DNA of 6,407 nucleotides from JBBDWJ01 sp040902925. Lineage in GTDB: Bacteria > Acidobacteriota > Terriglobia > Bryobacterales > UBA6623. The DNA is taken from the NCBI GenBank assembly GCA_040902925.1, contig JBBDWJ010000105.1, positions 1-6,407 of the forward strand, read 5' to 3'. Both the position numbers and the translations under genes were made by a program. Positions within the stretch are counted from its first letter, which is position 1. The number at the start of each line of letters is the position of its first letter. Below are positions 1 through 5,494 of the stretch, piece by piece. A model generated the notes under the pieces. The model was not told the DNA's origin. It did not search any database and saw only the letters and a list, made by a program, of their open reading frames with translations.

Positions 1-228
1 GGTCACATTGCTCTTCTTGCCATCGTCAAACGTCACCAGGCAAAACGGCTTCGCGCCGGGCGTCTCGATCCTCTTGCCGAGCTCGTCGTGATGAATGAAA
101 TCAAAGTGCGGCGCCCACAGCTCGATCTGCGCGCTCATTTCCGCGGCGGTTAAGGTGTGATAGTTGAGGATCACGCCGCCCCGCTTCACGCGGCACGCCA
201 ACCCGAGCAGCTTGTTTGTCAGAATCAT
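1..228 (-). CDS. Polysaccharide deacetylase (NodB/CE4 family), N-terminal part, cut by the window edge
   Basis: Only the first 76 residues are inside the window; the gene continues past position 1. Seen: an ILNYHTL segment (residues 20-26), matching the opening strand of NodB-type deacetylases, and TFDDG (66-70), the CE4 motif 1 that carries the catalytic-base and metal-binding aspartates. The H-x-x-x-H metal motif would lie off the edge. Family knowledge: these metal-dependent enzymes remove N- or O-acetyl groups from polysaccharides. As the last visible gene of the export operon, a role in modifying the exported polymer is inferred. The ATG at 228 is the only reasonable start: upstream in frame a stop is reached at 324-322 with no ATG, GTG or TTG between. 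No good Shine-Dalgarno precedes it, but it overlaps the stop of a small upstream ORF as ATGA, so translational coupling is possible. No signal peptide is visible. Confidence 0.85.
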   Translation of the reverse strand, partial: MILTNKLLGLACRVKRGGVILNYHTLTAAEMSAQIELWAPHFDFIHHDELGKRIETPGAKPFCLVTFDDGKKSNVT

Positions 229-347
229 TCGCGTGTGCGCAGCTTCGGCAGCGGCTTGCGAAGCACAACTCGCATTCCGCTTCCCGCCAGGTCCAATCGT
301 TTGCTTATCGGATTCGAAAAATCAGAAGGGATCGACCGGCTAGCCAT
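225..347 (-). CDS. Possible 40-residue small ORF overlapping the deacetylase start
   Basis: An ATG at 347 opens a 40-codon frame that ends in TGA at 227-225, sharing the four bases ATGA with the deacetylase start. It would fill most of the gap after the NusG paralogue (stop at 389). The predicted peptide is basic, with a C-terminal half rich in Arg and Lys (RVVLRKPLPKLRTRE), and shows no signal peptide, membrane segment or domain I recognise. No clear ribosome binding site precedes 347; an internal ATG at 275 would give only 16 residues. The ATGA overlap is the main reason to list it. It may be only a chance frame, or a short coupler that delivers ribosomes to the poorly initiated deacetylase. 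Confidence 0.22.
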   Translation of the reverse strand: MASRSIPSDFSNPISKRLDLAGSGMRVVLRKPLPKLRTRE

Positions 348-388
348 GCCCGAGCGGAAGAAGATCGCGAACCGCCGGCGTCACAGAC

Positions 389-919
389 TCACGCGCAACG
401 TCGCGAGTCCGCTCGATCCAGTGGTATCGCCCAGTCCTGTTCGATGCTCACCGCTACGGATCGCTTCAGCAAAGTAACCCCAACCACCAGCCGATGCTGG
501 TCTTCGATCGCGAGCAAGATTCCCGAAAGCCCTCGCAGCGGGCCTTGCTCAATCTGTACGCGCTCGCCGACCTGTAAGAACTCGTGAGGCTCGGCGTAAA
601 GTTTCGATTCCACAATCGCCCGCACCGCATCGATCTCCCGCTCCTCGACCGCAATCGGCGCCTTGCCGATTCCGACGATACGCACCACCCCAGGGCTGGT
701 CAGCGCAGCGAGACGATTGGCTGGGTCCATGTGGCAGAACAAATACCCGGAAAACAGCGGCAGCTCGATTTCTTTGACGCGGTCCGACCACCGCCGCCGC
801 GATTTGTAGAGCGGCAGAAAGGTCTCGTAGCCGCGATCCTCCAGGTGCGTTGCGGTAATCCGTTCGTGATTCCGCCGCACCTGGATCGCGTACCATGCCT
901 GCTGCCCTATTTCGGTCAT
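389..919 (-). CDS. Specialised NusG paralogue (RfaH/UpxY/LoaP-like transcription antitermination factor)
   Basis: This 176-residue protein has the NusG layout: an N-terminal NGN domain (about residues 7-105) that binds the RNA polymerase clamp, then a KOW domain beginning near VGERVQIEQGPLRG (117-130). WYAIQVRR (9-16), ETFLPL (32-37) and LPLFSGYLF (53-61) match the corresponding RfaH-type segments; RfaH is 162 residues and has PLFPNYLF at the last site. Gene position supports a specialised paralogue rather than housekeeping NusG: there is no secE or ribosomal protein gene nearby, and it follows wza and wzc in a polysaccharide operon. Such factors reduce pausing and termination in long polysaccharide operons after recruitment at a leader signal. 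The ATG at 919 has AAGG (927-924) four bases upstream. The stop of the wzc-like gene is 36 bp away, so it is almost certainly co-transcribed. What it recognises is unknown; the ops-like hairpin upstream of wza is a candidate. Confidence 0.9.
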   Translation of the reverse strand: MTEIGQQAWYAIQVRRNHERITATHLEDRGYETFLPLYKSRRRWSDRVKEIELPLFSGYLFCHMDPANRLAALTSPGVVRIVGIGKAPIAVEEREIDAVRAIVESKLYAEPHEFLQVGERVQIEQGPLRGLSGILLAIEDQHRLVVGVTLLKRSVAVSIEQDWAIPLDRADSRRCA

Positions 920-955
920 CTAACCTTTTTTACACGCTAACCGGCCCGCTTGGCA

Positions 956-3295
956 CTAGGTAGAAACGCTGGACGTGGCCTCGTCCGCCTCGTAGGCATA
1001 TCCCGAATAGGAGTAGGAACCGTACTTGGCTTCCTTCGGATCCCAGCCGTTGAGAATCGTACCGAGTACGGCCGTGCCGTCATCCCCGAGGCGCTGACGG
1101 GCGGCGCGAGCCGTCTCGAGCGTCGTCTTGCCGGCGCGCAACACCAGGATCACGCCGTCGGCGAGATGACCCAGCACGCGCGCATCAGGCAGCCCCAACA
1201 CCGGCGGAGCGTCGATCAACACCGCGTCGAACTCGTGCCGGAAGCGCTCAATCAATTCGGGCAAGCGCGGCGAATGAAGCAGGTTCGAAGCATTCGCCGT
1301 GCGGCGGCCGCTGAACACAGCGTGCACGTTGGGAATCTTCGTCTTCTGCACCAGATAGTCCAGCGGCCGGTCGCTCAGCGATTCGCTCTCGCGAAGCAGA
1401 TCGCTCAAACCCCAACCGTTGGGCTCGCCCAGAATGCGATCCAGCCGCGGCCTGCGCAGATCGCCGTCAATGATCAGCACTCGGCGGTTGATCTCGGCCA
1501 AAGCCACCGCCAGATTGCTCACCACCGTCGTCTTGCCTTCGCTCGACTGCGGGCTGGTGAACGCGATCACCGCGGGCGGGTTGCCGTTGCGGCAGAACAG
1601 AATCGAAGTCAGCGCCGCGCGGAACGATTCCGCGTCCACGCTGGGCTCGCGCTGCCAAGTCACCAGATCCGAGCCATGACCATTCTTGCCGTGGTCGCCA
1701 TTCGACTTTCCGTTGAGCACCTCGGCTACTGGGCCTTTGGCTTTTCCCGACGCCAGATACGAGCGCTTCGAAGACCCCGGCGCGATGCGATGGAACCGTG
1801 GAATCACGCCCAGCTCCGGCACTCGCAGGTGGAAATGCAGTTCCCCAGGCACGCGCACCGTGCGGTCCGCGCGCTCGCGGCCGAAAGCGATCGCCACTCC
1901 CAAAAACAGGCCGGCAAACAATCCCAACCCGGCGTTGAGCAGCGTATTGGGCTTGTAGGGCGCCAGCGGCGCCTGCGCTTCATCGACAATGCGGCTCGTC
2001 GTGGCGCTGATTGCCGAAGTCACGCCCGCTTCTTTCACGCGATGCATCAGAGACTGGTAGAGGTCGCGGTTGGTGTCCACTTCGCGCTTCATCAGGTTGT
2101 ACTGAATCGCTTTCGCTGACTCATTGGAAACCATCTGAAGCTGCTGCTTGTAGCGATCGACTAGAAGCTCCTCGCGGCGCTCCGAAGCCTGAAATTCGTT
2201 TTGGAGCAGCCCCATGATGCGGCCGCGCTCGCGCTCCAGAGCCGTTTCCAGCTCCGCAACCTGCGCCTGCACGTGCTTGACCTTCGGATGTTCCGGCGTA
2301 AACGAAACCAGCAGATCCGCCTGTTGGCGCCGCAGACTCGTCAGGTCCATCTGGTATTGCCGCAAAATGTTGTCGTTGACCACTTCCGGCAGCGATTCCC
2401 GCGGGCTTTCCGTCGCCATTTCGTACCGCGATTGGCGCTCGATGCGGCTGGCCATCGCTCGCGACAGCTCGTCTTGAACCCGCCGCAGCTCTTCCTCCGA
2501 CACGCTGTCGGTGTCGCGCGTGAAGATCAGTTGGTTGTTGTCCGCATACGCCTGCAAGGCGCGCTCGGAGTCCGCCAGCTTCGTCTTCATGTCCTCGAGC
2601 TTCGTCGTCATCCATTCCGTGGTCCGCTGGCTCACTTCCCAGCGCGACGACAGGCTCTGATCGATGTACTCTTGCGCCAGCGTGTTGGCGAACTTGGCGG
2701 CCGTCTCCTTGTCAGGCGAATCGAAATACACTTCGATGATGTCGCTCTCCGGCGAAAGCGTCACCAGCAGCTTCGAGGACGCCGATTTGACGGCGCGCTG
2801 CAATGGCGTCGACTCTTCCGGCGCCGCCGGCTTGAACCAGCTCATCACGCGTGAAACAATACCCGGCTCTTCCTTCTTCACCGGCGCCACGTGCAACTGC
2901 AGCTTCTCGACGACGCGCTGAATCAGCGTGTCGCTCTTTAGAAACTCCACTTGATTGCGAATGAAGGCGGTCTCTTGCCGCTGCGAGGCGTAGGCGCGCG
3001 TTTGTCCGGCCAGCGCCAGCACGGCATCGTCCTGGCGAACCACTTCGAGCGAAGTGCGCGCCTGGTAGATCGGCGTCATCGGCAGCGTCACCAGCCAGCC
3101 CATCAAGCCGCAGCCCAGGCACGTCAGGATGATCGAGTTCTTGCGGCGGCGAAGAATATCCCAATACTCGAATAAGCTGACCGAGTCCCCGTCCGGAGCG
3201 GCTCCTTGCGACAACGGCGCCGGCGCTGCGTCCCTGTTGCCGCCCAATGCCAACTCGTTGCGCTGGCCTTCACCGAATGGCTGCGAATGCTTCAT
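956..3295 (-). CDS. Wzc-type polysaccharide co-polymerase with fused tyrosine autokinase
   Basis: The 779-residue protein carries, in order: an N-terminal Wzz segment with a first membrane helix near 54-72; a long periplasmic region with coiled coil (about 225-425); the proline-rich stretch APLAPYKPN and a second membrane helix near 451-472; a low-complexity Gly/Asn/Lys/His linker (about 505-548); and a cytoplasmic BY-kinase. Kinase motifs are complete: Walker A SPQSSEGKTT (581-590), Walker A' VLIIDGDLRRP (606-616), Walker B AVLIDAPPV (691-699). The C-terminus has a tyrosine cluster (Y758, Y761, Y763, Y766, Y768), the usual autophosphorylation tail. Family role: it regulates chain length and couples polymerisation to export through Wza, with cycles of oligomerisation and phosphorylation. 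An in-frame GTG at 3376 would add 27 residues and overlap the wza stop; the ATG at 3295 is preferred because GGAA (3306-3303) lies seven bases upstream and the extension is poorly structured. Confidence 0.93.
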   Translation of the reverse strand: MKHSQPFGEGQRNELALGGNRDAAPAPLSQGAAPDGDSVSLFEYWDILRRRKNSIILTCLGCGLMGWLVTLPMTPIYQARTSLEVVRQDDAVLALAGQTRAYASQRQETAFIRNQVEFLKSDTLIQRVVEKLQLHVAPVKKEEPGIVSRVMSWFKPAAPEESTPLQRAVKSASSKLLVTLSPESDIIEVYFDSPDKETAAKFANTLAQEYIDQSLSSRWEVSQRTTEWMTTKLEDMKTKLADSERALQAYADNNQLIFTRDTDSVSEEELRRVQDELSRAMASRIERQSRYEMATESPRESLPEVVNDNILRQYQMDLTSLRRQQADLLVSFTPEHPKVKHVQAQVAELETALERERGRIMGLLQNEFQASERREELLVDRYKQQLQMVSNESAKAIQYNLMKREVDTNRDLYQSLMHRVKEAGVTSAISATTSRIVDEAQAPLAPYKPNTLLNAGLGLFAGLFLGVAIAFGRERADRTVRVPGELHFHLRVPELGVIPRFHRIAPGSSKRSYLASGKAKGPVAEVLNGKSNGDHGKNGHGSDLVTWQREPSVDAESFRAALTSILFCRNGNPPAVIAFTSPQSSEGKTTVVSNLAVALAEINRRVLIIDGDLRRPRLDRILGEPNGWGLSDLLRESESLSDRPLDYLVQKTKIPNVHAVFSGRRTANASNLLHSPRLPELIERFRHEFDAVLIDAPPVLGLPDARVLGHLADGVILVLRAGKTTLETARAARQRLGDDGTAVLGTILNGWDPKEAKYGSYSYSGYAYEADEATSSVST

Positions 3296-3302
3296 AAGTA
3301 TG

Positions 3303-3306
3303 TTCC
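3303..3306 (-). promoter_or_regulatory. Ribosome binding site deciding the wzc start
   Basis: GGAA (inside ACGGAAC) sits seven bases before the ATG at 3295 and favours it over the in-frame GTG at 3376. The same TACGGAA string occurs a second time at 3322-3316, giving a 7-bp direct repeat spaced by 13 bp in the short wza-wzc gap; the meaning of the repeat is unclear. Confidence 0.5.
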
Positions 3307-3359
3307 GTAAAACCTTTCCGTACGTGCTTGGTTCCTGCCGGCCCCGCCGATTTCTGGTT

Positions 3360-4412
3360 CTAGTTAGTGTCTCCACGCCCGACGCGCCACACCGCGATCC
3401 CGGCAGCCGCTTGGAGCACCGCCTGGCCTACCACGGCTCCCACGGTCTTGAAGCCGCTCGTCGGCACGAACAGGATGTCCTCGCCGCCCAACGGAAAGTC
3501 AGGCGCCTTGCCGTTCATGATGTCCTTCAGATTGACCGCGATCTCGACGCGGCCGCTCTCGTTTTCGGATTGCCGCAAGATCCGCGCATTCGATTGAGCC
3601 GCGGTCGGCGTCAGCCCGCCCGCCAGCGCCAGCGCCTGCATCGCCGAAATCTCGGACTTCGCCAGCGCGAATCCGCCCGCGCGCTGCACCGCTCCGACCA
3701 CGTACACCATGTGCGCCCGCGGAATCGATATCACGTCGTTGGGCAACATGACGATGTTTTGCTCGGGGCTGGAGCCCGCAAGCAGCTTCTCCAAATCCAC
3801 CTCGGCCACGCTATAGCGCTCCGTGGCGTCGAGCTTCGCGTCCGGCAGCGGCACTTCGCCGTACTCCAGCCGCCGCGTGATCTTCGCGGAAAAGCCGGCT
3901 TCGGGGCGCAGCCCCTCGGCCAGAGAAATCACTTCCAGCAGCGTCTTCTGCCCTTCCAGTTGGTACACTCCCGCCCGTGTCACCGATCCGACGATCGTCA
4001 CCGGCTGGCTGCGGTGCTCTTGAATGCTCACCGCCACGTTCGGCTCGCGAATATAAACCTTCAAGCGGGAATTCAGCTCTCGCTCCAGCTCATCCACGCG
4101 CATGCCGTTTACGTGCAGGCGCCCCACCATCGGAGCGTTCATGTAGCCTTGCCCGTCAACCCGGTGCAGCCGCGTGCCGTTCTCATCCAGGTCGGCCGCC
4201 CAGACCGTCAGCACGTCGCCCGGACCAATCACGTAGGCGGAACGGGGAAGGTTCGCCGACTCGACAGCCGCCTCGGTCTCGCCCAGCGATTCCGCCGCCG
4301 GCTGGATCTCGTCCGATAGCAGCTCGACGCCCGGCTGCTGCGCCGGCGCCGTACCGATCACGAGCAACGCCAGCAGCGCGGCACAAGCGCGAATCCACCG
4401 TTTTTGCAACAT
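3360..4412 (-). CDS. Wza-type outer-membrane polysaccharide export protein (Poly_export and SLBB domains)
   Basis: The 350-residue protein begins with a signal peptide: basic MLQKRWIR, hydrophobic core ALLALLVIG, and likely cleavage after TAPA (21-24). The polysaccharide export domain follows (about 58-133), starting at YVIGPGDVLTVWA and including MNAPMVGRLHVNGM and EPNVAVSI. Two SLBB-type units come next: PVTIVGSVTRAGVYQLEG (from 137) and VYVVGAVQRAGGF (from 236), each followed by an AEGL or AGGL segment. A hydrophobic C-terminal helix (about 321-343) could form the outer-membrane barrel, as the C-terminal helix does in E. coli Wza. Unlike that lipoprotein there is no lipobox; the only early cysteine (C10) lies before the hydrophobic core. 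A TTG seven codons upstream (4433) is an alternative start, but the ATG at 4412 has GGAGA eight bases upstream and yields a compact signal peptide. First gene of the operon. Confidence 0.93.
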   Translation of the reverse strand: MLQKRWIRACAALLALLVIGTAPAQQPGVELLSDEIQPAAESLGETEAAVESANLPRSAYVIGPGDVLTVWAADLDENGTRLHRVDGQGYMNAPMVGRLHVNGMRVDELERELNSRLKVYIREPNVAVSIQEHRSQPVTIVGSVTRAGVYQLEGQKTLLEVISLAEGLRPEAGFSAKITRRLEYGEVPLPDAKLDATERYSVAEVDLEKLLAGSSPEQNIVMLPNDVISIPRAHMVYVVGAVQRAGGFALAKSEISAMQALALAGGLTPTAAQSNARILRQSENESGRVEIAVNLKDIMNGKAPDFPLGGEDILFVPTSGFKTVGAVVGQAVLQAAAGIAVWRVGRGDTN

Positions 4413-4420
4413 TCCCAAAC

Positions 4421-4425
4421 TCTCC
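4421..4425 (-). promoter_or_regulatory. Ribosome binding site of the wza-type gene
   Basis: GGAGA lies eight bases before the ATG at 4412. It supports this ATG over the in-frame TTG at 4433, which would place the ribosome binding sequence inside the coding region. Confidence 0.6.
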
Positions 4426-4456
4426 AATTCCAATTTCCCGTCGCGATCCCTGCGGC

Positions 4457-4478
4457 CCCGGCAGTTCTAGCCCGGCAG
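4457..4478. repeat. Direct repeat CCCGGCAG in the wza leader, third copy at 5442-5449
   Basis: CCCGGCAG occurs at 4457-4464 and 4471-4478, 14 bp start to start, 45 to 66 bp before the wza ATG. A third copy is found at 5442-5449, 46 bp before the epimerase ATG. Similar distances to both divergent start codons could mean a shared protein binding site, but GC-rich 8-mers recur easily by chance. Confidence 0.25.
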
Positions 4479-4534
4479 GTTCAAGTTCGTCCCGTTGTCA
4501 AAAAATAGGCCATTTGCCCGATAACTTTGCACTT

Positions 4535-4561
4535 GGGACAAGCTACCGCTATGAAAGTCCC
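4535..4561 (-). promoter_or_regulatory. ops-like element in a nested hairpin, wza leader
   Basis: Read on the minus strand, 4550-4539 is AGCGGTAGCTTG. The E. coli ops element is GGCGGTAGCGTG, so 10 of 12 positions agree; the differences are at positions 1 and 10, while the TG at positions 11-12 (the pause site in ops) is kept. The core can fold as AGC-GGTA-GCT, a 3-bp stem with a four-base loop. It is enclosed by a second inverted repeat, GGGAC (4561-4557) and GTCCC (4539-4535). It lies 126 bases before the wza ATG, on the strand that would be non-template for the operon, as ops must be. Family knowledge: RfaH reads ops as a hairpin in exposed non-template DNA and then joins the polymerase. 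That the NusG paralogue of this operon reads this site is inference. Confidence 0.5.
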
Positions 4562-4639
4562 ATTCGGAACCTCATCGTTTCGCATCGGAGCCGCCTCCAG
4601 ATTTTTTTGGGGAACCCAGTCCCCGGGTGAACACTCTAC

Positions 4640-5110
4640 GCGGCAGTGCTAAGGAAGCAAGGTGGGTACCAAATCGATGGGACGTCGGATACAGTGCTCG
4701 CCGTATCCAGTAACACAAATGGAATCAACGAAATACATGATCCTTACCAGGGACGCCGGGCACCCTACCCCCACTACGGCGAGGTGTGAACCTGATGCTG
4801 CCATCCGAAAAGTCTGATGCCAGCGTCAGGCATACGGCTGAAAACCGCTAAACCTACGACTCTGCAAATAGTTGCGGGCGCCCGCCGCACCTGTCCCCGG
4901 GTCTTCGCGCACCCCGCCACGGGGTTGTTTGAGGCGCGGCTTCCAGGGACTCCCACGCGGGCCGCATCCACTCGGGCAAGGGCGCCCAAAGCGTGCAAAC
5001 TGGCCCGTTCCCAAGCGGTGCATCGCGCCGGAACTTCCGCCGCGCCGGTCGGGTGCCACCGACGTGGAACTTTCAGTACGGCTGTACCAAGACCATTCGA
5101 TGGTAAGCCG
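4640..5110 (+). ncRNA. Possible decayed, ORF-less group II intron fragment
   Basis: On the plus strand there is a run of stem-loop elements that resembles the domain I portion of bacterial group II introns as I remember them. Seen: GGATAC/GTATCC (4687-4692 with 4703-4708); a 10-bp stem CCTGATGCTG/CAGCGTCAGG (4791-4800 with 4821-4830, one G-U pair) closing a 20-base loop; a short CGG/CCG hairpin with an A-rich loop (4835-4847); and a stretch at 5064-5085 (GTGGAACTTTCAGTACGGCT) like the 3' half of domain V. No reverse transcriptase gene, no complete domain V with its AGC triad, and no clear GTGYG 5' end could be found, so if it is an intron it is a relic. Both ends are approximate. It could instead be an unrelated structured leader. 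Confidence 0.3.
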
Positions 5111-5164
5111 ATTGCGGAGATCCGGTCTCGGGCCTTGCCATGGCGGTCACGTTTCGTGGCCGCA

Positions 5165-5174
5165 CGCGGTAGCG
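5165..5174 (+). promoter_or_regulatory. Second ops-like core, upstream of the epimerase
   Basis: Plus-strand 5165-5174 reads CGC-GGTA-GCG. It contains GCGGTAGC, the same 8-mer as the wza leader site, and likewise forms a 3-bp stem around a GGTA loop; the outer pair is C-G here and A-T there, so pairing is kept although the bases differ. Against the E. coli ops 12-mer it agrees at 9 of 12 positions and lacks the final TG. It is about 320 bases before the epimerase ATG, on that gene's non-template strand. I found no other copy of this 8-mer on either strand of the window. Confidence 0.35.
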
Positions 5175-5200
5175 CAAGGCCCAGCTCCGTGCATTAGAGA

Positions 5201-5256
5201 GATTAAATAATTTAAAATCAGACACTTAATTCAGATGATCCCAATTTTTAGTCAAC
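5201..5256. other. AT-rich patch with a TTAAAT-A-ATTTAA palindrome
   Basis: This stretch stands out from the GC-rich surroundings. It includes a perfect 6-bp inverted repeat around one base (5203-5215) and ends in a T-run and TTTTTAGTC. It may be a promoter or protein-binding region for one of the divergent units. On the minus strand TTGACT (5256-5251) resembles a -35 box, but the bases 17-18 further on are a poor -10. No firm promoter is claimed. Confidence 0.3.
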
Positions 5257-5261
5257 CGATT

Positions 5262-5283
5262 CGGAACTGGCGTCGCAGTTCCG
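5262..5283. repeat. 8-bp inverted repeat (hairpin) CGGAACTG-N6-CAGTTCCG
   Basis: CGGAACTG (5262-5269) and CAGTTCCG (5276-5283) pair perfectly around the six-base loop GCGTCG. No T-run follows on either strand, so it is not a typical intrinsic terminator. It lies just beyond the AT-rich patch and about 210 bp before the epimerase, and could be an operator or a leader hairpin. Confidence 0.45.
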
Positions 5284-5484
5284 GCACGCGGCGCGCCACC
5301 GGTACGCCAAGCCGAAACTCTTACAGGCACTTACCTCATGGAATGTCCTGAACAAACCTAAGCGCGCCCGGTGTTGGACAGTAATTTATCCCCGATCCAG
5401 TACTAACCAGCGGGAGGAGGTCTTCCCAAACGACGGCAGGCCCCGGCAGCGTCTATCATGGACTCTGAGAAAACTCCAGCCGAC

Positions 5485-5489
5485 AAGGA
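5485..5489 (+). promoter_or_regulatory. Ribosome binding site of the epimerase
   Basis: AAGGA ends five bases before the ATG at 5495. An ATG at 5458 is out of frame with the epimerase and would begin a short overlapping frame, so this site decides the start. Confidence 0.65.
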
Positions 5490-5494
5490 AGGGA

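Larger units (their letters stand above)
4413..5494. other. Divergent intergenic region of about 1.08 kb without a convincing protein gene
   Basis: The region separates the minus-strand export operon from the plus-strand epimerase. Frames of 70-126 codons exist on both strands between about 4770 and 5210, but they overlap one another, resemble no family I know, and are the rich mix of Arg, Pro, Ala and Gly expected from random GC-rich frames. What it does hold: an ops-like hairpin in the wza leader (4535-4561), several stem-loops that look like structured RNA (about 4680-4850), a second ops-like core on the plus strand (5165-5174), an AT-rich patch (5201-5256) and an 8-bp inverted repeat (5262-5283). 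No clear sigma-70 or sigma-54 promoter could be fixed for either direction. Confidence 0.7.

Noticed and set aside
950..2119. Plus-strand open frame of 389 codons opposite the wzc-like gene
   Set aside because: It is antisense to a gene with full family motifs, its product is rich in Arg, Ala, His and Gln with no recognisable domain, and such shadow frames are usual in GC-rich DNA.
3129..4319. Plus-strand open frame of 396 codons opposite wza and the start of wzc
   Set aside because: Same reasoning: it is antisense to two well-supported genes and shows no family motif.
4496..4517. Candidate promoters before wza: TTGACA at 4501-4496 and a sigma-54-like TGGC-N10-GA around 4512-4498
   Set aside because: TTGACA has no acceptable -10 at 16-18 bp (the bases are CTGCCG), and the sigma-54-like site has GA instead of the nearly invariant GC at -12.
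4500..4540. GCAAAG and CGGGC strings on the minus strand reminiscent of a c-di-GMP riboswitch
   Set aside because: The paired stems and the GNRA tetraloop/receptor arrangement of the GEMM motif could not be found around them.
4612..4629. Hairpin GGGGA-N6-TCCCC next to a run of seven T
   Set aside because: On the plus strand the T-run precedes the hairpin, and on the minus strand an A-run follows it, so it fits an intrinsic terminator in neither direction.
4817..5210. Overlapping plus-strand frames of 112-126 codons in the intergenic region
   Set aside because: Two frames overlap each other almost fully, composition is random-like, no ribosome binding site or domain is seen, and the DNA has stem-loops better explained as RNA or a relic.
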